This document shows positions 12,542-21,318 of a DNA stretch of 64,000 bases, piece after piece. The stretch is from Macrostomum hystrix (lineage: Eukaryota > Platyhelminthes > Macrostomidae), in contig CATNEN010000024.1 in NCBI GenBank assembly GCA_950097015.1, positions 5,842,001 through 5,906,000 of the forward strand, given 5' to 3'. The notes under the pieces are model-generated. The model was not told the DNA's origin. It saw only the letters and a program-made list of their open reading frames with translations, and made no database searches. A program made the position numbers and the translations under genes. The first letter of the stretch is position 1. The number at the start of each line of letters is the position of its first letter.

Positions 12542-12853
12542 TTACTTCGGCATGTTCGGCTTCAGGAAGTTTAAGGTGATGCGACATTGATGTCCATCTG
12601 GCCTCACAGGTCCTGGCTTAGCACAGAAGAAACATCCGCTAAACTTTTGTACATTCCTCTCTGTGATGTACTCCATATCTTGCTTATTCTGCATCGAAAT
12701 CATGCCTCTTCCCATAGGCTTTTTCTTTTCTTCCTGGTTTCCAGACATTGTCGGATTACCGAACATTGACTGTGTTCCACCACTTCCAAATAGTGGAGGG
12801 ATACCTGGCTGCTGATTCATCAGCACCGCTATTATCAGCATAATAATCGACAT
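12542..12853 (-). CDS. Small ORF downstream of the 5' LTR, possible Gag-position remnant
   Basis: 103 codons, starting about 85 bases inside the 5' LTR of the minus-strand element, where a gag gene normally begins. It contains one Cys/His cluster (CFFCAKPGPVRPDGHQC), which resembles a zinc knuckle but has wrong spacing for the canonical CX2CX4HX4C. The N-terminus is hydrophobic (MSIIMLIIAVLM). It may be a short element protein or a chance frame. Confidence 0.35.
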   Translation of the reverse strand: MSIIMLIIAVLMNQQPGIPPLFGSGGTQSMFGNPTMSGNQEEKKKPMGRGMISMQNKQDMEYITERNVQKFSGCFFCAKPGPVRPDGHQCRITLNFLKPNMPK

Positions 12854-12921
12854 CTCTATGAATTCTTCGTTCTTCTTAATAATCTACTCTATTCTTGATT
12901 GAGGCCGTTTCTCTGATCCTT

Positions 12922-12938
12922 TCCGCTGCCACCAAAGT
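12922..12938 (-). other. Candidate primer-binding site
   Basis: The minus strand just inside the 5' LTR reads ACTTTGGTGGCAGCGG. The TGG trinucleotide followed by G-rich sequence is what a tRNA 3' CCA end would pair with. The tRNA identity was not determined. Confidence 0.5.
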
Positions 12939-13536
12939 TGTGACGGCTTGTCTCTCTACTTTTCCCTCTTTCTTGGTAGCGTATCTTTTGGCCTCTTCTA
13001 TTCTTTTATCTCCTTCTCTACTGTTCACGTTCCCCGTATGTCTTTAACTCGGTGGCCCTGAAAAGGGCCGTTTTAACACCACAACTCTTACGTTGCGCGA
13101 TTCTCCTAGGTAGCGCTTCTGCACTGGCACGAGCGGTTTATCCCTCTAAGGCACTGGTCTCTTCTTCTCCAGTCTCTGCTGGGCGTTTCTCCAGGATCAG
13201 AGGGTCACAACCTCAATCCTCGGTTTCGCACTAAATGTGTTTCCTCAATAACTAACACAACACGTTTTGCTTTATTCAAAAAGATCTTTTTACTCAGATA
13301 TTGCCTTTCTTGGCTCACTGGCGAGTTGTATTATCACCACGACAAACTTCATGCTTATATAGCATTTATCAACTTTGTTTTAATAACGCATATTTACTAA
13401 ACTATATAAAGTATATAAAATATTTATAATATGTAATATACTATATGTATATAAAATATGTAATAAAATTTTGTAGCGCGAGAAAATAAAAAGAAAACCA
13501 TCACCAGCTATAATGCAGAAAAATAGACCTATTACA
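12939..13536 (-). repeat. Right LTR (5' LTR of the minus-strand element)
   Basis: 598 bp and near-identical to 9201-9800; the visible difference is TGTGACGG here versus TGTGACAGGG there. The 3' flank CTAC completes the target-site duplication. Confidence 0.9.
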
Positions 13537-13719
13537 CTACCAAAAATAGCCTTTAAGTGTAGCTATAATAATATTGTTAAAATTTTCAGTCCTAGTATTA
13601 TGTATAGCTTTTTGTTCTGTTTTATGACATTGTGTGGTCAAAAAGTGACATTAGGCCTAAGCTTATGTTTGTGTGCATGTGGTGTGGTCTGAGATTTAAT
13701 TATTTGGCTGGGTTACTTT

Positions 13720-13990
13720 CTCTGGGTTGGTGCAGAGTGGATAGCATGTTTGCCTCTTGCGCCACATTCATTAAGGGTGCAGCCACATTGAGAAAGCTTT
13801 GGGGCTTGTTGTGCAATTTATGCTCCAAGGAATAGTGAAGTGTACACTGCCTGACTATGAGAAAGTCAGGGCAGATGTACACACCTGTGTGACCATATGC
13901 CTGCATGCAGTATTTGTGTGCGTGGGTGTGTGCTCACAAGTCTGCAAAATGGACAGCATTGCCTCCTTGCTGGCTCATGGTCTATTGTCA
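13720..13990 (-). mobile_element. SINE-like dispersed element, copy 1
   Basis: Read on the minus strand, about 13985-13760 matches 32088-32255 on the plus strand. Shared blocks include CCCTGACTTT, GTCAGGCAGTGTA, ATTGCAC-ACAAGCCCC and GAGCACACAC. At its left edge the plus strand has a tRNA-like box (GGTGCAGAGTGGATAGCATG). The two copies differ by many substitutions and small indels, so this is an older dispersed family. Confidence 0.6.
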
Positions 13991-13999
13991 CCAAGTGAT

Positions 14000-14514
14000 T
14001 GACATTGCCTGCAGACCTGCAATAATAATATAAATATTATATAACTTATATTATATTTGATTTCATTGTATTTTCTTTATTTCTTTAAACAAACTACTAT
14101 TTTTTTCAAGTAAACTTTTTATTAGCATGTAACATCCAAAAACTGATTTCTCATATGAATTCTTACATTTAAACATGGGCTATAATATGGCAGCTGGGGA
14201 AAAAGACAGAGGACTTTAAATTTTAAACTATCTTGTTTTATTATTAATTACTAGATTAATACACTTAGGAGATTAAGATTTCAAGTCTTAGAAATCAAGT
14301 GCACAAGCTTTGGGTAAACAACATCAGTAACTGTTCAATTAGTTGTGGGGTCTCATTCGTTTCTTATTTAATGGCAAAGAACTCATTATTTGTGTTCAGT
14401 TGTAAATTGCCTTCTTAGTAGATTCTATCTCAAGTGACTAGAATCGTTAAGAAATTAGTTAAATGAATAAAATAACCTGTCAGTAATTTTTCCAGCAGCA
14501 GCAGCCAGAGAAAT
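14000..14514. other. Non-coding flank upstream of RPL37
   Basis: AT-rich with no gene seen. The final bases, AATTTTTCCAG, make a good 3' splice acceptor a few bases before the RPL37 start codon. Confidence 0.5.
14490..14514 (+). promoter_or_regulatory. 3' splice acceptor in the RPL37 5' UTR
   Basis: A pyrimidine-rich tract ending in TTTTTCCAG precedes the ATG at 14515 by about 20 bases. Either a 5' UTR intron or a spliced-leader trans-splice acceptor would produce this; no upstream donor exon could be identified. Confidence 0.5.
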
Positions 14515-14799
14515 ATGACCAAGGGTACGACTAGCTTCGGAAAGCGGCACAATAAGTCGCACACCCAGTGCCGCCGCTGCGGCCGCAAGTCGTATCACAT
14601 CCAGAAGAAGACTTGCTCGTCCTGCGGCTATCCCAGCGCTAGAATTAGGCACTTCAACTGGGCCAAGAAGGCCCAGCGCAGGCGAACAACTGGCACCGGC
14701 CGAATGCGCCACCTCAAGGTTGTGCACCGCCGGTTCAACTATGGATTCCGCACCGGCCTTACTAAGCCATGCGCTCCGAAGGCTGTTGGCACTGCCTGA
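14515..14799 (+). CDS. RPL37: 60S ribosomal protein L37 (eL37)
   Basis: A complete, intronless 94-aa protein beginning [19 protein letters not shown]. It has the four zinc-binding cysteines of eL37 in two pairs (CRRC near residue 19 and CSSC near 34), the conserved RKSYHIQKK segment, and a basic C-terminus. The length is typical for the family. It is a structural protein of the large cytosolic ribosomal subunit, contacting rRNA near the exit-tunnel side. The start codon follows a splice acceptor closely. Neighbouring RPL18A, 2.3 kb away on the same strand, is a second ribosomal-protein gene with the same upstream-acceptor arrangement. Confidence 0.97.
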   Translation: MTKGTTSFGKRHNKSHTQCRRCGRKSYHIQKKTCSSCGYPSARIRHFNWAKKAQRRRTTGTGRMRHLKVVHRRFNYGFRTGLTKPCAPKAVGTA

Positions 14800-16027
14800 T
14801 TGATAAACAGCTAGGTATTTTAGACATTCTCGAGTGAGAAATCGATGGACTGTTTGATTTTAAGGCCGGATTGCTTGAGTTGTTTGGTTGATTGATGGCA
14901 GACTAATGGAGTTGGCTGCAACGGAAATATACAAAGGATTGTTATTAGTCGCTCTTTTGTTGGAATCAAAATACGTATCTTTGTCATTTCCTTTTTATGG
15001 TTTGTTACTCATAGTAGTCTGGTAAGGCTCTAGCAACAGTTTAATAGTTTAACATTTGTAGAATGACGAAGAGTAGCAGAAGATACTGTATTGAAGGACT
15101 ATGGGAACGAGTAGCCCAAGGAAATGTTGCACGATTGTTACTGACACAGTCGGGATAAATGCCACATGAAATTTCTGTCGTTGGTAGCAGCTGTTGTCCT
15201 TTATTAGTATCTAACTTCGGAATTAGTTTAGCATTTTGCTCTCGTTGCATTTTTATTTTCGAGTATCTAATATCAACTGAGGTTTACAATGCAGTGTCTA
15301 AACTGTATTGCATTTTACTCAGTCATCAGTTGTTACATATTCATCGGTCTTTTTCCATCGTAAGGCCATGTATGAAACGACTTGTCTGTGTAAATCGAAC
15401 TAATTTTTGTACTACAACCATTGATTCCATCGAAGGTATCTGATTTCTCATCCATTAGCTGTCCTGTTTGTTCCATTCTTAGGATAGGATCCTATTCCAT
15501 ATAAATAGGATTTGGCCTTTGTTCTGTTCTGCTTCTTGTATTTCGTCAACTCTTATATTCTACAATTGAAAGCACCCACAAGCGGCTTTATAAGCACGGG
15601 ACTAGTAAAATGTTATGTGCGCTTAGAATAGGTCCAAAACAAAGTAGTAACTATGCGAGTTTTTTATGATCCGTTTTTATTTTTAAAGTAGATTAGATAA
15701 AGCATCCAGAGGTTTCGTGTGCGCACAGTAGACATTGTTAGGCAATAAATCTGGTTTCAGAATTATTACAGAATGCAGATACAGAATAGGTAAGTAAGTT
15801 GAAAGTTCATTTTCAGTAGAATGTAGTTAACTTAATCTGAGGCTACAAGGGTTTACATTCGTGTGACTAAAATTGACATTCTGTGGACTGACAAAAAGTT
15901 GCTTTTACATGATTTTCCTAGTTAAGTCACGGAGTTGCACTGATTAGCATATAACACTGCACGGAGCTCAGTAAAATAAGCAAGCTTGCCTTCAGCTTCC
16001 CTGGTCTCGCATCTAGACTTTGTCAGC
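14800..16027. other. Intergenic, between RPL37 and the scramblase 3' end
   Basis: Contains the 3' UTR of RPL37 on the plus strand and, from the right, the 3' UTR of the minus-strand scramblase. I see no further gene and no clear AATAAA close to the RPL37 stop. Confidence 0.5.
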
Positions 16028-19000
16028 TCAATGATGCGACCTTCCGCCTTGCTCAAAGAACATGAAGTCCTGCGGGTGCAGTGTTCGAAATGGAAATTTA
16101 AAACAAAATGTTTTGTTTTAATTGGACTTTCGACGCAATGTGACAGTTAAAAATAACTGGCGCAGTTTATGAAACTTCATTACTCTTGGTTTGTTTACTC
16201 AATGGGTGTAATCTTATACCCCTGTTCCTAAGCCCTTGGTCAAACTTGAATTAAATTTTCCCTTTTGTTACTTAGCAGTCTCGCCCCGATGAGTTAGTCT
16301 ATTGATCCATGTGGCAAAAACTGGTACTCACAATGAGAAAGCAAGCGCCGAGAATGACAGCCTTCAGCTTCACATCCAAGTCCACAGGAAAGGTGATGCC
16401 AAAGTTGTCAGCGTCCGTAAAGTATTCCTGCATCAGGTTCGACCACTGCTTGGAGACGCGACCAATCTCCGAGCCGCTGTCCTTAGTGATTAGCTGAAAT
16501 GAGTCAAACAGCTCAGTCGGTTAGCGTCACTAATTCAGCTTCCTGCAGTAGTATGTTGATGCGCTCTATGCTTACGATTATAATGAGCAAAAATCTCATT
16601 TAACAAATTACCTTAAACGGTATGTCGTCGCCTGGGCAGTAACACTTGCAGTAGGACGGTCCATCGATAATGAACACAGTGGCGTCGCACTCATCCTTGA
16701 TGTGGTACTTAATCTGGCAGGCTCCATACACTTGAGCTACCTTACCGACCTTGCAGCCTGGCGGCGCCTCCACTGTCACTTCGTCGAAACAGCACTTACT
16801 GCAGGAGAACAGCTGGTGATAGCACATGCACTTGTACGGCCGGCTAACATGGATCACCTCGTTGCCCATGTTGTCCTCAATGGCTAGTTCAAATGGTCGC
16901 TGTGGGCCGCAGCATTGCCTCACGCACGTATCAGAGGCTGCAAAAATGTTAGTGAATATGTGCACAGGAGCTTAAAAAATAATAATACTAAAAATTGCTG
17001 ATAGTTGGCATTTTATAACTCAGGGGCTTCTGCTATTTTTAATTTGAGTTTGGTATTAAACTTAAATCATGTCGCTTTGTATTGAATGCCTTCCATGTTG
17101 AACTTAATTTTCAGCGAGACGCACCCTAGCCAGAATGCGAGCCAGAGGCATGCTAAAAGAGTACCGTGTGGTTGGCCGCCGCCTACCCTCTAAGGAGGTG
17201 CCGCAGCCGCCTCTGTACGAGATGCGCATCTTTGCCACCGACTCGGTGACTGCCAAGTCGCGCTTCTGGTACTTTGTGCGCCACCTAAAGAAGCTAAAGA
17301 AGATGCACGGCGAGGTTCTCCAGTGCAAGAATGTGCCAGCCAAGAAGGCGCTCCGTGTCAAGAACTACGGCGTCTGGCTGCGCTACAACTCGCGCAGCGG
17401 CACTCACAACATGTACAAGGAGTACCGCGACATGACCCCGGCTGCCGCCATCACCCAATGCTACAGGGAGATGGGCGCCAGGCACCGTGCCCGCGCCTCC
17501 TCGATCCACATTTTGAAGATCAAAGAGATCGCCGCCAAGGACTGCAAGCGCACCAGCGTGACACAGTTCCACGACAGCAAGCTGAAGTTCCCGCTGCCGC
17601 ATCGCGTCCACCGCCGACTGCACGCTCCGAGGTTCACCACTGTGCGGCCGAAGACCAGCTTCTAAGGATATGGTGTCCTATGGAAATAAGGATTAACTTT
17701 TCAGTTGGCTGTTCTGTTGGCCTTCGAGAGTGTGTGGCAATGATTCTATAGATGGAAGCTGCCAAATAAATTGGCTCCAGTGCGATGGACATCTCCCAGT
17801 CTTGAAAACTGCTTTTGGGAGTATTTGGAATAAAAAAGCGCAATCATTTTAATTCTTACGCCTTGAGTTTTTTAATCGTGGAGGTGCGATTTGATTCCAT
17901 ACTCATTCGTATGATGGATAATTTGTTTGGATCCAATCAATTAGGAATTTAGATCTTATTGTGTGCATTTAGACATTATATCTAAAAATGTCTTTGAATT
18001 GGTGGGCATCCGATTTCGTGCGTTTGGCAGTCGCTGGGAATGACTAGTTTGATAAAAAATGTCATATTTCCTTATCTATTTGCCCGTCCATATGTTCCTT
18101 TGTTTCATCAAGCACTTATTGCCTCTTTAAATTGCCGCCGGCAGATGAAGACAGAATTCAGCCAAAAATTCTATTCAAACAGGTATGCCAACACACAGTA
18201 TTCAAGATTTCAACTGCAGCTCAATCTATTTGAATTGCTAAAACAGAACTTGCATGAGTCCATTTGACAGTTACGATGGCATTTCATTTTCATTGGCATG
18301 CAAGACAGTCCAAACTTACACTCCTTGGCGAAGTAGACCTGCTGGCCCATTGAATTGCGCACCACGTACTTGTTCTGCATCTCGATGCCGGACATCACTG
18401 GAATGAGTTGACGGCAGTTCAAAGGTTCCGTAAAGGAATATTTTTACTCGTACATATATCAGTGTTTAGCAGTATGGCAGAAGTTTCATGAGCTCTTCAG
18501 AACCCCAATAGAACTGAAGAGGTTGGCATTGTCAGCAACCCAGCAGGCCTGCTGGAGGGTGGCATTGTCAGCAACCCAGCAGGCCTGCTAGAGGGTGGCA
18601 TTGTCAGCAACCCAGCAGGCCTGCTGGAGGGTGGCATTGTCAGCAACCCAGCAGGCCTGCTAGAGGGTGGCATTGTCAGCAACCCAGCAGGCCTGCTGGA
18701 GGGTGGCATTGTCAGCAACCCAGCAGGCCTGCTAAAGCGTGGCATTGTCAGCAACCCAGCAGGCCTGCTAAAGCGTGGCATTGTCAGCAACCCAGCAGGC
18801 CTGCTAAAGCGTGGCATTGTCAGCAACCCAGCAGGCCTGCTAGAGGGTGGCATTGTCAGCAACCCAGCAGGCCTGCTAGAGGGTGGCATTGTCAGCAACC
18901 CAGCAGGCCTGCTAGAGGGTGGCATTGTCAGCAACCCAGCAGGCCTGCTAGAGGGTGGCATTGTCAGCAACCCAGCAGGCCTGCTAGAGGGTGGCATTGT

Positions 19001-19276
19001 CAGCAACTCTTTGTTGCTGATGTGGTTTAGAATGCCAGCTATCGACTGCTTACTTTCAAAGAATTCCTTCTTCTGTTTGATGAGCACCTGATCCAACACT
19101 GTGAGGTACTCGAGGCCACGTGGACAGCCACTGACTCCGGTTGTTGGCTGGGCCATCCACTGCAGCTGCTGGTTCATGGCCTGCATGGCAACAGACTGCT
19201 GCTGCTGCTGCTGCTGCTGTTGCCCATGTTGATATTGCTGTTGATGGGCCATTGGCTGCACTTTGTTGCTGTCCAT
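16028..19276 (-). CDS. Phospholipid scramblase (5 exons)
   Basis: Exons on the minus strand: 19276-19054, 18397-18320, 16937-16612, 16493-16332 and 16069-16028. Phases match at every junction (1, 1, 0, 0), giving about 276 aa. The N-terminus is Gln-rich with a short poly-Q run. The scramblase domain follows: [20 protein letters not shown], then [18 protein letters not shown], a Cys-rich block ([16 protein letters not shown]) and the late motif [20 protein letters not shown] single C-terminal hydrophobic segment spans the last junction (VILGACFLI / DFMFFE). Scramblases of this family move phospholipids between membrane leaflets in a calcium-dependent manner; the C-terminal segment anchors the protein. 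The last exon encodes only 13 residues plus the stop. Intron 1 carries a 36-bp minisatellite, and intron 2 contains the RPL18A gene on the other strand. Confidence 0.92.
17110..17134 (+). promoter_or_regulatory. 3' splice acceptor in the RPL18A 5' UTR
   Basis: TTAATTTTCAG ends about 20 bases before the ATG at 17135. As at RPL37, this suggests a 5' UTR intron or trans-splicing of a leader. Confidence 0.5.
17135..17665 (+). CDS. RPL18A: 60S ribosomal protein L18a (eL20)
   Basis: A complete, intronless 176-aa protein, the usual length for the family. It starts [18 protein letters not shown] and carries the hallmark segments [51 protein letters not shown] and the C-terminal RPKTSF. It is a structural component of the large cytosolic ribosomal subunit. 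The gene lies inside scramblase intron 2 (16938-18319) in the opposite orientation. The alternative in-frame ATG a few codons in is less likely because the first ATG matches the family N-terminus. Confidence 0.97.
   Translation: MRARGMLKEYRVVGRRLPSKEVPQPPLYEMRIFATDSVTAKSRFWYFVRHLKKLKKMHGEVLQCKNVPAKKALRVKNYGVWLRYNSRSGTHNMYKEYRDMTPAAAITQCYREMGARHRARASSIHILKIKEIAAKDCKRTSVTQFHDSKLKFPLPHRVHRRLHAPRFTTVRPKTSF
17765..17834 (+). terminator. RPL18A polyadenylation signals
   Basis: Two AATAAA hexamers, at 17765-17770 and 17829-17834, lie 100 and 164 bases past the stop codon. The second is followed by a T-rich stretch, a plausible cleavage region. Confidence 0.6.
18525..19010. repeat. 36-bp minisatellite in scramblase intron 1
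   Basis: About 13 copies of a 36-bp unit (core GTCAGCAACCCAGCAGGCCT) fill the intron between the first two scramblase exons. It is open on the minus strand ([12 protein letters not shown] repeats) and continues the first exon's frame, but the donor GTAAGC at 19053 and the phase match to the next exon argue it is intronic. Confidence 0.9.
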
Positions 19277-20395
19277 TGCTAATAGAAGGCCTTCCTCTGA
19301 CCTGCAGATTAAATAGTCGACCAAACTTTGACGGCTTGCTCAAAGTTGGCCGCTATTATATTTCTTGAAGTTGTTGTATCTCCAAGGAGATGCCACTATA
19401 GATTGAGTTAGGCCCTCCTATATTATTGCTTAGGCTATCAAGTTTCCACGCCTAATAGCTAATACTAGGAGCTTTGATTTCCTTCCCGACTCTCTTGGCA
19501 AAGACTTTACGAGCGTTGAGAAATGCATGGTTGTCATGGCTACCTAACAGTTGAAGCCACTTCAGTGGTGCAGGTGTTTTGCCTGCCACTTTTTGACAAC
19601 AATCAACTTTAACCTAACCATTTGTATCCGAATCGCTTTTTGTCTCTTTCTCTTATTGTTGCTGGAGAAGTCACGCCACTGTGAAAAATGATTATGTCGA
19701 TCTCTCTAGGCATCTTTTGAGGAGATAATCTGACAAAAAAGAAATTGAATGCCAAGTATACAGTTACCTCACAGAGATTCACAACCCACAGCTATTTTCT
19801 TGCTCCTTTGTACTTTGCCGAGTTCTTGACGCAGAAGTGATCTAGCTTCCTCGATCTAAAGTGGTGAAACAATTAAATGCGATATTAACCTTTTCACAGA
19901 TACGCAATGCTATGCTTTATTCTAGCAGAATTCAACTAATCTCAGTACAGTTCTAGTCTATTTGTATTTCCCTGTTTGCTTTCTCTTTCTCCCTTCTTCC
20001 CTCTAGAGCCGTCTCTCATTCGCCTTTGCACTCCAGTAACCATGGAGCTGGCAGACTTGCATGCAAGTATCCAATAGGCATAATGTGCGCGACTTAAATT
20101 GGGATCAGTTGTCATTGACAACCAAAGCCTCGCAGGGCAGAACGAAGCCGGCTGGGAAAACACCGCCCGAGGCTTGTGCGACGGACTTGACCAGTGGTCA
20201 TATGGATCTTACCTGTAGATTGAGGTGCATTTAGTCCAGGGTGTGCATTCGTGTGTACTTCTCTATGTTAAACTTGGCTAAAACGGGCACCATCCATTCA
20301 CCTACAAAAGCAATTTAATACAATTCAAAGACAGTGTACGCAGTTGCTTAAATAGAAATTTCTCGTGTGTGCGTTTAAATCTGTTATTTAAAACT
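19277..20395. other. Flank upstream of scramblase, no gene seen
   Basis: Should contain the scramblase promoter and 5' UTR on the minus strand. No open frame above 75 codons looks real. Confidence 0.4.
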
Positions 20396-20396
20396 T

Positions 20397-20755
20397 AAGT
20401 ATCCTTCTGAGTAATCCCCTGCACGTGTTCACACTGATGAGTAATCTCATGATGCACCTGTTTACTCTGATGAGTAATCTCATGATGCACCTGTTTACTC
20501 TGATGAGTAATCTCATGATGCACCTGTTACTCTGATGAGTAATCTCATGATGCACCTGTTTACTCTGATGAGTAATCTCATGATGCACCTGTTTACTCTG
20601 ATGAGTAATCTCATGATGCACCTGTTTACTCTGATGAGTAATCTCATGATGCACCTGTTACTCTGATGAGTAATCTCATGATGCACCTGTTTACTCTGAT
20701 GAGTAATCTCATGATGCACCTGTTCATAGTCTGATGAGTAATCTCATGAATAATT
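20397..20755. repeat. 33-bp minisatellite with palindromic core
   Basis: About 11 copies (33 bp, some 32 bp) of a unit containing GATGAGTAATCTCATGATG. ATGAG-TAAT-CTCAT in each unit can fold as a small hairpin. The array is degenerate only at its edges. Confidence 0.88.
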
Positions 20756-20759
20756 CAAA

Positions 20760-21318
20760 TCTCGATCTAACATCAAGCATAGACATAAAAAACGCAGTAC
20801 CTTTATTTTCAGTTGCCTATTTCAAAACAATCAATCCATAGGCGGAGAAACACATTGAAATCGAAAAATTGCAGTAAACAAAAGATCTGACAGTTAACTG
20901 TCGGATTGAATACTTATGCTAACAATGTCCTCGCTACTATACTATGAAGTGCAGTGGCAGATCTGCAGGAGTATGATTCGATGTACTGAAGGCTCAGTGG
21001 AGGTAAAGTTTTATTCTATGTCAGGTACCAGCTACTGATCACCGATCGAGTATTGACCTCGGGCTCCGTTTTAGAGCCTTGAGTTTACAGAAAATCTCAG
21101 CAGTTTATCCCATTTACCATGGGAAGGACTGGGGTGAGATGTCTCGTCGTTTATTTGTTGACCGTTGACAATCCCATTTGACATCACCTATAAGTACGAG
21201 CTAGAATATGTTCTATGTTGAATCCGTTTTCTGCAAATCTGCCACCGAATATTTTCTAATACATAAATTCGTTATTATGAAGACAAAATTCTTCACGAAT
21301 GCCTCAGACTTTGTCTTC
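20760..21318. other. Intergenic, downstream of the transporter gene
   Basis: No gene seen. It will contain the 3' UTR of the minus-strand transporter; on that strand AATAAA-type hexamers occur near 21010 and 21150. Confidence 0.4.

Larger units (their letters stand above)
9201..13536 (-). mobile_element. Young non-autonomous-looking LTR retroelement (minus strand)
   Basis: Direct repeats of 600 bp (9201-9800) and 598 bp (12939-13536) begin TG and end CA and are flanked by CTAC on both sides. By eye they differ only by a two-base indel near one end, so insertion was recent. Orientation is minus. Just inside the right LTR the minus strand reads ACTTTGGTGGCAGCGG, a candidate tRNA primer site. 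Just outside the left LTR it reads AAAAAGAGAAGGCAGGT, a polypurine tract. The internal region is about 3.1 kb and carries two minus-strand ORFs described separately. I see no reverse transcriptase, RNase H, integrase or protease motif, so movement would need enzymes supplied in trans. Confidence 0.88.

Noticed and set aside
20397-20755. Tandem hammerhead ribozymes, because CTGATGAG recurs in each unit
   Set aside because: The second core element (CGAAAC or GAAAC) and the cleavage triplet are absent in the right place; only the small ATGAG/CTCAT hairpin is present.
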